Source of the DNA: Labilibacter sediminis
GTDB taxonomy: Bacteria > Bacteroidota > Bacteroidia > Bacteroidales > Marinilabiliaceae
Direction: 5' to 3'
DNA: 64,000 nt
Assembly (NCBI RefSeq): GCF_005877885.1
Contig: NZ_VCHY01000008.1
Location: 1 to 64,000, forward strand
Positions 35,520 through 45,330 of this stretch are shown piece after piece. Position 1 is the first letter of the stretch. Each line of letters begins with the position of its first letter. The notes below the pieces were generated by a model. That model did not search any database and was not told the DNA's origin. It worked only from the letters and a program-made list of their open reading frames with translations. The translations under genes were made by a program, and so were the position numbers.

Positions 35520-36592
35520 AGTAAACCTCCAATATTAGTTTCCGACTTTTTTGACAAGATTTTTACTTCCTGCGATTCGATTAACGAATGCACACCTGCA
35601 GTTACAATTTGTGCACCGGGCTTGATATTTGACTTAACCACCAATAAACCATTTCCATATACCTTAACTACAGCAACAGGCTTCTTTTCAACTTGCATTG
35701 AAGTGGGGTTTATATGCCAGATATACTTTTGCTTTCCTTCCGCAAAAACAGACTCAACAGGCACCAACACCTCATCATCACCAGCTTTTGACGATTCTTG
35801 AAATACTTTTACTTTAGCCACCATTCCCGGCTTTATGTTTTTGCTAAGCTCACCTTGTAAAACAACTTTTACTTCAAACAAACGATCTTTCCCGCTTTTC
35901 TTACTCACGGTTTTAATCTTAGCAGGAATATCAAATTGATTTGCATTGCGAATATCACAAGCAATCTTAATGGTTTCATCAATTGATGTTACGTGTGTCT
36001 CCGGCACATTTACAACCACCTCAAGACCATTGAAATCAAGCAATTCTACAATTGGTCGACCAGGCGAAACTGTTTCAAAATTCTCTATTAATTTATTATT
36101 TACATATCCTGCAAAAGGAGCTCTCAACTCAGTATCTTTTAAGGCATTAACCGCTGCTTCATACTGACTTTTAGCCATTAAATAACCTGCCTTCAGGCGA
36201 TCGAGTGTATTTTTGGGCAGCTTTTTTCTCTCGTATAATTCCAGATATCTCTCATACTCTCCTTTAGCCTGCGTATATTGAGCTTCTGTAGCCTGAACCT
36301 GAACAAGATAATCACGCTTATCAATCTGTGCCAACAGTTGATCTTGTTTTACGTAATCACCGACATCGACCAATAATTTATTTACTGGTCCTCCCACCTT
36401 AAACGAAAGCGAAACCTCTCGGCTTTCCTTAACAACACCGTTATATACAGAGCTTGAGTTAAAAACTGAAGGTAAAACTTCTGTTGATTTTACATAACGT
36501 ACAACTGTTTCTTTATTTTCTGTTTTGCTTCCACAAGACGCAAACAATACCACCAACACAAGTACCGGTATTATAAGAACAATTCGTTTCAT
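35516..36592 (-). CDS. RND efflux periplasmic adaptor subunit, lipoprotein
   Basis: The lipobox FASC gives Cys20. The layout is membrane-fusion: barrel-sandwich half (REVSLSFKVGGPVNKLLVDVGD and DQLLAQIDKRDYLVQ), a coiled-coil hairpin (about 85-150), the second half TELRAPFAGYVNNKLIENFE, then a beta-barrel with PGMVAKVKVF and a C-terminal membrane-proximal domain. First gene of the pump operon. Its upstream 104 bp duplicates the region upstream of the lipoprotein gene at 2169. Confidence 0.94.
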   Translation of the reverse strand: MKRIVLIIPVLVLVVLFASCGSKTENKETVVRYVKSTEVLPSVFNSSSVYNGVVKESREVSLSFKVGGPVNKLLVDVGDYVKQDQLLAQIDKRDYLVQVQATEAQYTQAKGEYERYLELYERKKLPKNTLDRLKAGYLMAKSQYEAAVNALKDTELRAPFAGYVNNKLIENFETVSPGRPIVELLDFNGLEVVVNVPETHVTSIDETIKIACDIRNANQFDIPAKIKTVSKKSGKDRLFEVKVVLQGELSKNIKPGMVAKVKVFQESSKAGDDEVLVPVESVFAEGKQKYIWHINPTSMQVEKKPVAVVKVYGNGLLVVKSNIKPGAQIVTAGVHSLIESQEVKILSKKSETNIGGLL

Positions 36593-36696
36593 CTGTTTAA
36601 ATTTATTTTTTTAAATAGTCAGATGGAACTCCCAAATAAATTTTATCATCCGTCTGTATGTCAATTTGGATAATCAAATTTACATGCTCGTTTCAT
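36593..36696 (-). promoter_or_regulatory. Upstream element shared with the 2169 lipoprotein, copy B
   Basis: About 85% identical to 2170-2271. It contains the mini-ORF MKRACKFDYPN-stop (36696-36661), then TTG (36664-36662), a 21-bp gap and TTTATTTG (36640-36633), then a leader of about 40 nt to the adaptor ATG. It is probably the promoter/operator region of the RND operon. Confidence 0.65.
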
Positions 36697-36873
36697 TTTG
36701 TATTTAAGTTTTATGACTAATCAATGTTTATATTAATTGCGTCAAATGTATAATGCTTATAATAGGTGTTTGGATGCAATGTGCTCGAAGTGGTTAAAAA
36801 AATGAATGAAGTTTAAGAATACGTGTTTAGACAGAATTCAACAAAAAAGCTTTTGAATACGAATTTGTAAGAT

Positions 36874-36908
36874 AAAAAAAGCCTGCTGGAAAATAAATTC
36901 CAACAGGC
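36874..36908 (-). terminator. Terminator of the trehalose synthase gene
   Basis: On the minus strand, GCCTGTTGGAA pairs with TTCCAGCAGGC (one mismatch), followed by seven T. Confidence 0.85.
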
Positions 36909-36954
36909 CTTGTTATGATTTTAAGGGATTACTCATCCCTGATATACTTTTTGC

Positions 36955-39156
36955 TTACATCTGTTTTAACAGGTTACGAACTGCATCCACCGACTCCACT
37001 TTATAAGCTGCCTTGGTGTGTTTCAAACCTACTTTAATGGTCACAGACTCCTCCGGCAACTCACGGAACATAAATTCATCTGTCCAGTCATCACCTATAG
37101 CCATAATAAAATCAAATGATTGATTGCTTAAGAATTGTAATGCTGCAACACCCTTATTTATACCTCCACTCTTTACTTCAATCACTTTATTACCTTCCAT
37201 AATTTCCAGGTTGTGATTAGATAAGTGTGTATTTAATTCGTCTTTTAATTCATTGGCCCTTAACTCTCCCTGCTCAGGTTCAGATTTACGATAGTGCCAT
37301 ACCAGAGAGTAATTCTTTTCTTCAATGAAACTTCCCGGTGTTCTATCCACAAAGTTTTCCATCACCGGACGAACATTAGGCATCCAGTTGTTATTAACGG
37401 CACTAAGCATTTCCCATTGGCCACCTACCATCTTTAACCATACTCCATGCTCGCAAATTAAATTCACTTTATGATCTTTAAACCATCTTTCTAAAGTTTC
37501 TCTATCGCGACCACTTATGATGGTTACGGTATTTAACTCATTAGAGGTTAATTTTTTAATTATTGTGTGAAGTTCTTCATCCGGCTTGGCGTCTTGCGGG
37601 TTCTTTTTAAAATGCGCCAAAGTACCATCGTAATCTAAAAAGATGGCTCTTTGCTTGGAGTCGCTATACTTAGCTATTAGTTTACTAGACAACTCTTTGG
37701 TAATACGTTTTGCCAGGAAATCGCTCTGTATGGTTTCTGCCTTTTTTAACGACTTAACAAATTCATCTGCCCACTTAAACACATCGTAACGCTGAATTCT
37801 TTCTTTCATAAAACTAATTCGAGCACGCTGCTCCTCTAATGGCATGGTTAAGGCTTGGTGAATTCCATCAGCCATTTCTTCATCATCCACCGGATTAATG
37901 ATTAACGCCTCTCCCATTTCCTTAGCTACACCAGCCATTTCACTTAAAATAAGCACCCCGGTATTGTTTGTTCTTGAAGCCACATATTCTTTGGCCACTA
38001 AATTCATACCATCACGTACCGGCGTAATAAGTGCTACATCACACGAGCTGTATAATTCAATTAGGTTATGGAAAGGCAATGAACGATAGAAATACCAGAT
38101 TGGCGTATAATTCACACTTCCATAATCACCATTAATCTGACCAACCAATTCATCCACTTCTTTTTTAAGCTGTTGGTAATGCTCCACCTGACCACGAGAA
38201 GGAACTGCCAACATAATAAGGGTCACCTTTTGCCTGAACTCAGGATATTTTTCAAGAAAACGAGCAAAAGCTCTTAAGCGATTCGGAATTCCCTTAGTAT
38301 AATCAAGTCGATCGATGGATAAAATAAGCTTTCTGTCCGGCGATGCCAAAAAGTACTTATCCAGCTCCTGATGTAACTCTGACTTTTCAGAAACCGCCTT
38401 TAAACCAACATTTTGAGCACAATCTTTAAACTTATCGTAATCAATACCCATCGGAAATGAATCTGCAATAATAATGCGATCTTCTATATGAATTTGATTA
38501 AAAGAAATTTCGTAACCAAACAAACGACGCACACAACTAAAGAAGTGACGTTCATAATCATAGGTATGAAATCCTATTAAATCGGCACCTAACATTCCCT
38601 GAATAATTTCCTTACGCCAGGGTAAAATTCTGAATACCTCATACGATGGAAAAGGGATATGCAAAAAGAAACCTACTGTTACATTAGGTTTCTTTGATTT
38701 AATCATTTCAGGAACAAGAAGTAACTGGTAATCATGAACCCATATTGAATCACCATCCTCCACAGCCTCCAGGGCAGCGTCAGCAAACTTCTGATTTACT
38801 GCCTTATATGCTTCCCAATTGTTCTTATTAAAATTAGCATACTGTGCAAAATAATGAAAAAGTGGCCAGATGGTTTTATTACTAAAGCCTTCATAAAAAA
38901 GTTCTATTTCCTGAGTATCTAAAGGCACTGCTGCACATTTCTCACTCTGTAACAGCCCGTTAATATTATCAAGTTTGGAATCACTTATGGTATTACTGTC
39001 AATACCCGACCAACCAATCCAAGTTCCACCATAATCTTTATAAATAGACTTCATCCCCGTAGCTAATCCCCCTACACTGGCCTCAAGACTTATTTTTTCT
39101 CCTTCTTCCTTCACGCTAAAGGGGAGTCTATTAGAAACTATGTGAATTTTTTTCAT
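36955..39156 (-). CDS. Bifunctional trehalose-6-phosphate synthase / trehalose-6-phosphatase
   Basis: Residues 1 to about 470 form the GT20 synthase: IHIVSNRLPFSVKEE, GGLATGMKSIYKDYGGTWIGW, WVHDYQLLLVPEMI, FFLHIPFPSYEVFRILPWR, LIGFHTYDYERHF, SIDRLDYTKGIPNRL and LVAKEYVA. Residues about 490-733 form the HAD phosphatase: FLDYDGTLAHF (DxDGT), TIISGRDRETLERW and MAIGDDWTDEFMF. The fusion makes trehalose from UDP-glucose and glucose-6-P, for osmotic or desiccation protection. It diverges from a GH15 gene with 84 bp between starts; a TAGTTTTG -7 box reads toward it. Confidence 0.96.
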   Translation of the reverse strand: MKKIHIVSNRLPFSVKEEGEKISLEASVGGLATGMKSIYKDYGGTWIGWSGIDSNTISDSKLDNINGLLQSEKCAAVPLDTQEIELFYEGFSNKTIWPLFHYFAQYANFNKNNWEAYKAVNQKFADAALEAVEDGDSIWVHDYQLLLVPEMIKSKKPNVTVGFFLHIPFPSYEVFRILPWRKEIIQGMLGADLIGFHTYDYERHFFSCVRRLFGYEISFNQIHIEDRIIIADSFPMGIDYDKFKDCAQNVGLKAVSEKSELHQELDKYFLASPDRKLILSIDRLDYTKGIPNRLRAFARFLEKYPEFRQKVTLIMLAVPSRGQVEHYQQLKKEVDELVGQINGDYGSVNYTPIWYFYRSLPFHNLIELYSSCDVALITPVRDGMNLVAKEYVASRTNNTGVLILSEMAGVAKEMGEALIINPVDDEEMADGIHQALTMPLEEQRARISFMKERIQRYDVFKWADEFVKSLKKAETIQSDFLAKRITKELSSKLIAKYSDSKQRAIFLDYDGTLAHFKKNPQDAKPDEELHTIIKKLTSNELNTVTIISGRDRETLERWFKDHKVNLICEHGVWLKMVGGQWEMLSAVNNNWMPNVRPVMENFVDRTPGSFIEEKNYSLVWHYRKSEPEQGELRANELKDELNTHLSNHNLEIMEGNKVIEVKSGGINKGVAALQFLSNQSFDFIMAIGDDWTDEFMFRELPEESVTIKVGLKHTKAAYKVESVDAVRNLLKQM

Positions 39157-39214
39157 AGATATGCCGTTTTTAATTTGAATATTAAAAATATTACTCCTTT
39201 TTTTGGGAGAGTTA

Positions 39215-39222
39215 CAAAACTA
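39215..39222 (-). promoter_or_regulatory. -7 box for the trehalose synthase gene
   Basis: TAGTTTTG on the minus strand fits TAnnTTTG, 58 bp before the ATG at 39156. No clear -33 TTG. Confidence 0.4.
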
Positions 39223-39240
39223 ACCAATAAATTTTAATAT

Positions 39241-41046
39241 ATGGAAAATCTGAATTACGGGATTATCGGAAATTGTAAATCCGCTGCGTTGGTTTCCGAA
39301 AAAGGAAGTATCGATTGGTTATGTTTACCAAAATTTGATGCACCATCTGTTTTTGCAAAATTGCTAGATGTGAACAAGGGCGGTTCACAGTCTATTGTAC
39401 CTGAAAAATTGCTTTCAACGAGTCAAAAGTACATTGAAAGAACGAATTTATTAAGTACACGTTTTGTATGTGAGGATGGGGTTTTTGAGGTCATTGATTT
39501 TATGCCTCGTTATAAAAACAACAATAGCACGCGATATTCACCACCTGATGTGGTTCGCGTATTTAATCGCATAAGCGGAGCGCCTACTTTACGCATCACG
39601 TACGATCCTAAGCTGGAATATGCTTTGCACCAAACACATTTAAGCGCAAATAAAAAGTACATAAAGGCGGCAACAAAAGAAGGACCGTACGACTCGCTTT
39701 ATTTATATACTGATTTTGACCATTCTGACATTTTAAATCAGAATGTAGTTACCTTAACCGAAAGTCGTTTTTTGCTGATTAGCTACAACCAAAAATTACT
39801 TAAGCAAGATATTCACAGGGTTAAGCTTAAAATGGAGCGTACCAAAGTATACTGGTTAAATTGGTCGGAGCAAACCACAACCTTCAGTACATACAACGAA
39901 GAAATTAACCGTAGCGCATTAACTCTTAAATTACTAAGCTACGAAAAAACAGGTGCAGTACTTGCTGCTTTAACAACTTCATTACCTGAAACAATTGGAG
40001 AAGTCAGAAACTGGGATTATCGTTTCTGTTGGATTCGGGATGGTTCCATGGTAGTTAAAATCCTTACTCAGCTTGGACATAGCACGGTAGCCAAAAACTA
40101 TTTGCGTTTTATCGTTGATGTTCTTCCTGAAAAAGATGAGATGATGCAAATCATGTATGGCATCAGTGGAGAGAAAAAGCTAACTGAGTATGAATTACCT
40201 CATTTATCGGGGTATGCCAATTCCAGTCCGGTAAGAATAGGAAATGCAGCCTACAAGCAAAAACAAAACGATATATACGGCATCTTAATGGATGTGATAT
40301 ACCAACATTTCAGCATGTTCTCCGGAACCTTGGGGTATAGTGAAGATTTGTGGACGATTGTTCGAAATGTGGTAAAAATGGTAGAGCAAAACTGGCATTT
40401 ACCTGATAAAGGCATCTGGGAAATTCGAAACGAAGGCAGACATTTTACCTTTAGTAAGGTACTTTGCTGGGTAGCCATCGACAGAGCGCAAAAAATTGCC
40501 ACTCTGCTTAAGCAAGATGACTATATTGAAAAATGGAAAACACTTGAAGATGAAATCAGGGCTGACATTGAACTAAATGCGTGGTCGGAAGCGAAACAAG
40601 CATACGCTCAGGCCTATGGTACTGATGATCTTGACGCTGCTGTATTACTCATGGAAAGTTATGGTTTTATTGAAGCTTCTGACCCAAGGTTTAAATCAAC
40701 CGTACTAAGTATTCAGAAAGATCTTGAACACAATGGACTTATGTACAGGTATATTAACAAGGATGATTTTGGATTACCGAAGTCGGCCTTTACCATCTGT
40801 TCGTTTTGGTTGGTGAATGCTTTATACAAGATTGGTGAAAAAGAAGCTGCCATTGAACGTTTTGAAAATTTACTTACCTATAATAACCATTTGGGATTAT
40901 TTAGTGAGGATCTGGATTTTGAAACCAAGCAACAGTTAGGGAATTTCCCACAGGCATACTCTCATTTGGCTTTAATAGAGACTGCCATTACCATCTCAGA
41001 AGGAGAAATAACCAAAGAAGAAAAAATACTGGATGCCATTAGATAA
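39241..41046 (+). CDS. Glycoside hydrolase family 15 protein (trehalase- or glucoamylase-like)
   Basis: Opens with the GH15 N-terminal signature YGIIGNCKSAALVSEKGSID and WLCLPKFDAPSVFAKLLD. The (alpha/alpha)6 barrel follows: RNWDYRFCWIRDGSMVVKIL, KGIWEIRNEGRHFTFSKVLCW (likely general acid region), GTDDLDAAVLLM, and NFPQAYSHLALIETA at the end. At 601 residues it is typical. Next to a trehalose-making fusion, a trehalose-hydrolysing role is attractive, but glucoamylase activity on maltooligosaccharides is not excluded. No signal peptide, so it is cytoplasmic. Confidence 0.92.
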   Translation: MENLNYGIIGNCKSAALVSEKGSIDWLCLPKFDAPSVFAKLLDVNKGGSQSIVPEKLLSTSQKYIERTNLLSTRFVCEDGVFEVIDFMPRYKNNNSTRYSPPDVVRVFNRISGAPTLRITYDPKLEYALHQTHLSANKKYIKAATKEGPYDSLYLYTDFDHSDILNQNVVTLTESRFLLISYNQKLLKQDIHRVKLKMERTKVYWLNWSEQTTTFSTYNEEINRSALTLKLLSYEKTGAVLAALTTSLPETIGEVRNWDYRFCWIRDGSMVVKILTQLGHSTVAKNYLRFIVDVLPEKDEMMQIMYGISGEKKLTEYELPHLSGYANSSPVRIGNAAYKQKQNDIYGILMDVIYQHFSMFSGTLGYSEDLWTIVRNVVKMVEQNWHLPDKGIWEIRNEGRHFTFSKVLCWVAIDRAQKIATLLKQDDYIEKWKTLEDEIRADIELNAWSEAKQAYAQAYGTDDLDAAVLLMESYGFIEASDPRFKSTVLSIQKDLEHNGLMYRYINKDDFGLPKSAFTICSFWLVNALYKIGEKEAAIERFENLLTYNNHLGLFSEDLDFETKQQLGNFPQAYSHLALIETAITISEGEITKEEKILDAIR

Positions 41047-41665
41047 TCAAGAATTAAAACAATGAACACAATGACACTGAGACTCAAAGTTTTTTTATGA
41101 TTGAATTTAAGATTAATTTATTAAAACCGTAAAAATTTACTTTATGTGATCTTTATAATGTCATATTAATACATCTATTTGAATATTCGGACATAAATCA
41201 GAGCTATTCATGCGAATCAAGGGTTAAAACTTCGATAACAAAAGCATTATGCTCAGGGATTTCATCCCTAAAACCCTGACTTCCTTTCCTTTTCTTGATA
41301 AAAGAAAGGAAGCAAAGAAAATCAAGACTGCGCCCGCTTTGCTATAAAAACTTACAGTTGTTTTGTCTAAATCGCTATAACTCGCTTCTTCCTTCGTCAG
41401 AAGCTCAAACAAATCGCAATTTTACGACAAACAACCTTGTTTTTATGCTCACCGGACGAGGTCAGGGTGAAGACACGCTGGCTTTGCTAATGAAACACCT
41501 TTTTCAACTATTGATTCACATTGAAAGATAAAAATGAAACGCTGAGTAATTACACTTGGCGTTTCTGCTTTATGTATCTCCCAAAACAAATATAGCACTG
41601 CAATATATCAGCATTTATTTTAAAACTATTACTTACATTCGTTAGCAATTCAAATACATATTCTA
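41047..41665. other. 619-bp intergenic region with a structured repeat-like block
   Basis: No credible gene. The central part (41280-41444) holds stacked inverted repeats described separately; the flanks are AT-rich. No canonical promoter for arcA was found; the best match is TACATTCG (one mismatch to TAnnTTTG) about 30 bp before its ATG. Confidence 0.45.
41280..41444. repeat. Intergenic block of nested inverted repeats
   Basis: Hairpin 1 (41280-41312): CTTCCTTTC and GAAAGGAAG around CTTTTCTTGATAAAA. Hairpin 2 (about 41353-41444): TTGTTTTGTC and GACAAACAA enclosing GCTTCT/AGAAGC. The text resembles degraded repetitive intergenic sequences common in Bacteroidota genomes (from memory). Reading frames across it on both strands appear non-coding. 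Confidence 0.5.
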
Positions 41666-42928
41666 ATGAATACATCTATGGAAACCAATGTATGCTCTGA
41701 GTTTGGCGAAATTGAAGGGGTAATTTTACACACTCCCGGCAGCGAAGTTGAAAACATGACACCCGGAAATGCTGAAAGGGCATTATATAGCGATATTTTA
41801 AACTTATCTGTTGCCGAAGAGGAATACCGGCAGTTAAGTGAAGTGTTGTCCAAAATAACCCAAACTTTTCAGGTTAAAGACTTACTCACCGAAATATTAA
41901 ACATTCCGGAGGTTAAAGAAAATCTGGTTTCTAAAATTTGTAAGGCTGAGAATATAAAACCGCTCAAAAACGCTTTATTAGAACTCAATTCAAAAGACTT
42001 AGCTAATCAACTTATTGAAGGCGTACCCTTAAATAAAAATACCTTAACAGGTTTTTTATCTGACGAAAGAAACGCGCTTCCACCCTTGCACAATTTCTTT
42101 TTTACCCGTGATGCTTCTATTACAATGTACAACAATGTTCTTATTGGCAAAATGGCCAATAAAGTGCGCGAAAGAGAATCCATGGTGATGGAAGCCATTT
42201 TTAACCATTCGGTTCATTTCAATACCCAAACCATTAATCCCTTAAAAAGTAAGCATCATAAAAAGGAAATAAGTATCGAAGGTGGAGATGTGTTAATTGC
42301 CCGCGAAGATATTTTAATTATTGGCACAGGTATTAGAACCACTACTGAAGGCATTGACTTTATCATTGAAAAAATTAAAAAAACGAAAGGCAAGCACAAT
42401 ATCGTCGTTCAACAACTACCTTCGAAGCCAGAAAGTTTTATTCATTTAGATATGGTATTTACCCTGCTCGACAGGGATAAATGTATGGTATATGCTCCCA
42501 TCATTATGCAACCCAATAAATACCAGACAATCTTGATTTCCATTGAAGATGGTAAGGTTAAAAACATTGAGAAACAGTCAAATCTTGTAAAATGCCTTAA
42601 CGACTTAGGTATGCCACTGAAACCACTGTACTGTGGAGGTAGAAAAGACATTTGGATACAGGAAAGAGAGCAATGGCATAGCGGGGCAAACTTTTTTGCG
42701 GTTGGACCTGGAAAGGCCATTGGCTATGCACGAAATGTGTATACACTGGAAGAAATGAATAATAACGGGTTTGAAATTATCCCTGCAGTAGACGTCATTA
42801 ATAACACCACTCAACTTACCAATTACGAAAAGTATGTGATTACCATTAGTGGTGCTGAACTCGCTCGTGGTGGTGGCGGAGCAAGATGTATGACAATGCC
42901 TGTAAAAAGAAAAGCTGTAGATTGGTAA
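41666..42928 (+). CDS. arcA: Arginine deiminase
   Basis: This enzyme hydrolyses L-arginine to citrulline + NH3. The guanidino-group-modifying fold shows VCSEFGEIEGVILHTPGSE, NFFFTRDASITMYN (FTRD), IEGGDVLIAREDILIIGTGIR (EGGD), FIHLDMVFTLLD (His/Asp) and the catalytic Cys in GGGARCMTMP (about Cys408). At 420 residues it is normal length. No ornithine transcarbamylase, carbamate kinase or arginine/ornithine antiporter is adjacent, so this is an isolated ADI rather than a full arc operon. Confidence 0.93.
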   Translation: MNTSMETNVCSEFGEIEGVILHTPGSEVENMTPGNAERALYSDILNLSVAEEEYRQLSEVLSKITQTFQVKDLLTEILNIPEVKENLVSKICKAENIKPLKNALLELNSKDLANQLIEGVPLNKNTLTGFLSDERNALPPLHNFFFTRDASITMYNNVLIGKMANKVRERESMVMEAIFNHSVHFNTQTINPLKSKHHKKEISIEGGDVLIAREDILIIGTGIRTTTEGIDFIIEKIKKTKGKHNIVVQQLPSKPESFIHLDMVFTLLDRDKCMVYAPIIMQPNKYQTILISIEDGKVKNIEKQSNLVKCLNDLGMPLKPLYCGGRKDIWIQEREQWHSGANFFAVGPGKAIGYARNVYTLEEMNNNGFEIIPAVDVINNTTQLTNYEKYVITISGAELARGGGGARCMTMPVKRKAVDW

Positions 42929-43080
42929 AGAACACTTTTAATAAAATATGACAAGGTAGGTTTATTTAAAATCCGACTTTTTTTGCACCAATTCCTTTTA
43001 AAACTGAAACTTTAAGAAAGTACTCAAGCCTTTTTCCTACTACTTAAGATATTAGTTCCATAAAATACCCAGCCAAACTA

Positions 43081-43113
43081 AAAATGGGGTGCCTATTAAA
43101 AACAGACACCCCA
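43081..43113 (-). terminator. Probable terminator of sod
   Basis: TGGGGTG (43085-43091) pairs with CACCCCA (43107-43113). On the minus strand a five-T tract follows the stem. Confidence 0.6.
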
Positions 43114-43137
43114 CATTACCCAGACAAAATAAACAAA

Positions 43138-43740
43138 CTAACCTATTAATCTCTTTGTTACCTCATCCCAATTAATCACATTCCAAAATGCTCCAATATA
43201 ATCGGGACGTAAATTTTGATATTTTAAATAGTAAGCATGCTCCCATACATCCAACCCTAATATTGGCGTTCCTTTAACTTCGGCAATATCCATTAAAGGA
43301 TTATCCTGATTTGGCGTAGAGCTTACTACTAAACTTCCATCTTGTTGTTTTACTAACCAGGCCCACCCAGATCCAAAACGGGTAGCTGCTGCTTTTGAAA
43401 ACCGATCTTTAAAAGCATCAAACGAACCAAAGTTTTTTTCAATAGCCTGAAGCAACTCTCCCGTTGGGAGTCCTCCTCCATTCGGAGACATTACTTTCCA
43501 AAATAAATCGTGATTATAAAAACCACCTCCGTTATTTCTTACTGCCACAGAATGAGCCGAAATACCTGATAAAATATCTTCTATAGACTTTCCTGCTAAA
43601 TCTGTTCCTTCAATAGCTGCGTTTAAATTATTTATGTATCCCGCATGGTGTTTAGTATGATGTATCTCCATTGTACGGGCATCGATATGTGGCTCTAAAG
43701 CGTCGTATGCATAATCTAATTTTGGTAATTCAAATGCCAT
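43138..43740 (-). CDS. sodB: Superoxide dismutase, Fe/Mn type
   Basis: The 200 residues match Fe/Mn[38 protein letters not shown] (metal-binding His), [27 protein letters not shown] and [20 protein letters not shown] (metal Asp and His). Metal preference cannot be fixed with confidence; the overall motifs resemble FeSOD or cambialistic enzymes. It is monocistronic with its own promoter and terminator. Confidence 0.95.
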   Translation of the reverse strand: MAFELPKLDYAYDALEPHIDARTMEIHHTKHHAGYINNLNAAIEGTDLAGKSIEDILSGISAHSVAVRNNGGGFYNHDLFWKVMSPNGGGLPTGELLQAIEKNFGSFDAFKDRFSKAAATRFGSGWAWLVKQQDGSLVVSSTPNQDNPLMDIAEVKGTPILGLDVWEHAYYLKYQNLRPDYIGAFWNVINWDEVTKRLIG

Positions 43741-43777
43741 AATATTTACTTCTTTTATTGGTTAAATGAATATGATA

Positions 43778-43809
43778 CAAATCTATTTTTTATTTAGATT
43801 AGTTCCAAA
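43778..43809 (-). promoter_or_regulatory. Consensus promoter of sod
   Basis: -33 TTTG (43809-43806), a 20-bp spacer, and -7 TAGATTTG (43785-43778), about 38 bp before the ATG. Confidence 0.7.
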
Positions 43810-43894
43810 TAATAATTACGATTTATTCATCTCTTTTTCTTTTGTTATCTAAATCAAGAGTTAAACAGCGTAAAAAATAAAATGTTTAAGGCTG

Positions 43895-45241
43895 ATGTAT
43901 TTTTTTTTACCTTCGTCCACTCAAATAAAGAATCAGGCAGTGCACAAAGACATACTTAAGTTATCTATCCCCAACATACTAACCAATTTAACCGTGCCTT
44001 TATTAAGCATGGTCGATTTACATTTAATGGGTTACTTAAACTCCGAATTATTTATGGGAGCGGTTGCTTTAGGTGGCGTTATATTTAATTTTGTGTACTG
44101 GGGATTTGCTTTTTTACGCATGAGTATAAGTGGTATTGCAGCTCAGGCCTATGGCAGAAAAAACAACCACGAAACTTCAATGGTTTTGTTCAGAGGTCTT
44201 TTTATTGCCTTAGCCGGAAGCGTTCTACTCCTTGTTTTTCAAAGCGGACTCGAAAAACTGAGCTTTTTGCTGCTCGAAGGATCCGCTGAAGTAAAAGCCT
44301 TGGCCGCAAACTATTTTTATGTTAGAATATGGGCAGCTCCTGCTGCCATATCGCTTATGGTAATTAACGGCTGGTTTTTAGGCATGCAAAACGCTTATTA
44401 TCCGATGCTTATTGCAGTACTGATTAATATTATAAACATAGCCTGCAGCTTTTTATTTGTAAAAGAATTTGGAATGGAAGAGAGAGGGGTTGCGCTGGGT
44501 TCTGTAATTGCACAATATTCCGGTTTAACTTTATCTATCATTCTTTTCTTTAAAAGATATCAAAAAACGCTAAATTATTTCAATATAAAGGATATTGCCG
44601 TAGTAAAACACTTTAAAGACTTTTTAAATGTGAGCGGAGATATTTTTATTCGCACCTGGTGTGTCATTGCTGTCTTTACATTTTTTACTTCTCAATCGGC
44701 AGGTTTTGGCGATATCGCATTAGCAGCTAACAGTGCTTTATTACAATTCCTATTTTTATTCTCGTATTTTTTAGATGGTTTTGCCTATGCTGCTGAAGCC
44801 ATCATTGGAAAATATTTTGGAGCCCAAAACAAGCCCAGACTCATCGAAGCATCAAAGAAACTTTTCTATTGGGGTACTTTCTTCGGAATTTCATTTACAC
44901 TATCATATTATATTTGGGGAGACCAGTATTTACGATTATTCACCAACAAAGCAAGCATATTAGAAGAAGCCTCCAATTATTTATTATGGTTGGTTTTTAT
45001 TCCGTTGGTTAGTTTTGCTTCCTTTATCTGGGATGGCATTTATATTGGAGCCACAGCTTCCAAAGCCATGCGTAATACTATGCTTATATCATCCATTGTA
45101 TTTTTCTTTGGCCCTTATTATCTTTTTCATGAAACAATAGGCGTACATGCATTGTGGTTGGGAATGTTACTGTTTATGCTTAGCAGAAGTGTTTCCCAAA
45201 CTATACTTGCCCGCAAAGCAGTGTATGTTAAATTAAAATAA
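43895..45241 (+). CDS. MATE family efflux transporter (DinF-like)
   Basis: 12 TM segments in two homologous halves. The start is ILKLSIPNILTNLTVPLLSMVDLHLMGYL, with GIAAQAYGRKNNHE in loop 2-3 and, in the second half, GFAYAAEAIIGKYFGAQNK. The 448 residues are typical. It uses ion gradients to export cations or drugs; substrate unknown. A GTG at 43939 (VHKDIL) could be the true start, as the first 14 residues are not conserved-looking. The inner-membrane location is clear. Confidence 0.92.
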   Translation: MYFFLPSSTQIKNQAVHKDILKLSIPNILTNLTVPLLSMVDLHLMGYLNSELFMGAVALGGVIFNFVYWGFAFLRMSISGIAAQAYGRKNNHETSMVLFRGLFIALAGSVLLLVFQSGLEKLSFLLLEGSAEVKALAANYFYVRIWAAPAAISLMVINGWFLGMQNAYYPMLIAVLINIINIACSFLFVKEFGMEERGVALGSVIAQYSGLTLSIILFFKRYQKTLNYFNIKDIAVVKHFKDFLNVSGDIFIRTWCVIAVFTFFTSQSAGFGDIALAANSALLQFLFLFSYFLDGFAYAAEAIIGKYFGAQNKPRLIEASKKLFYWGTFFGISFTLSYYIWGDQYLRLFTNKASILEEASNYLLWLVFIPLVSFASFIWDGIYIGATASKAMRNTMLISSIVFFFGPYYLFHETIGVHALWLGMLLFMLSRSVSQTILARKAVYVKLK

Positions 45242-45330
45242 CATCAAACACATAAGGTAAGCACAAATAAATTTTCGCCATTAGTGTTTGGGCAAAGTTG
45301 ATTGTCATATGAATGTAAAAGACCAAAACT

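Noticed and set aside
41224-41412. 62-codon minus-strand frame (SFLLSRKGK)
   Set aside because: It spans the hairpin block; its composition follows the inverted repeats and not a protein.
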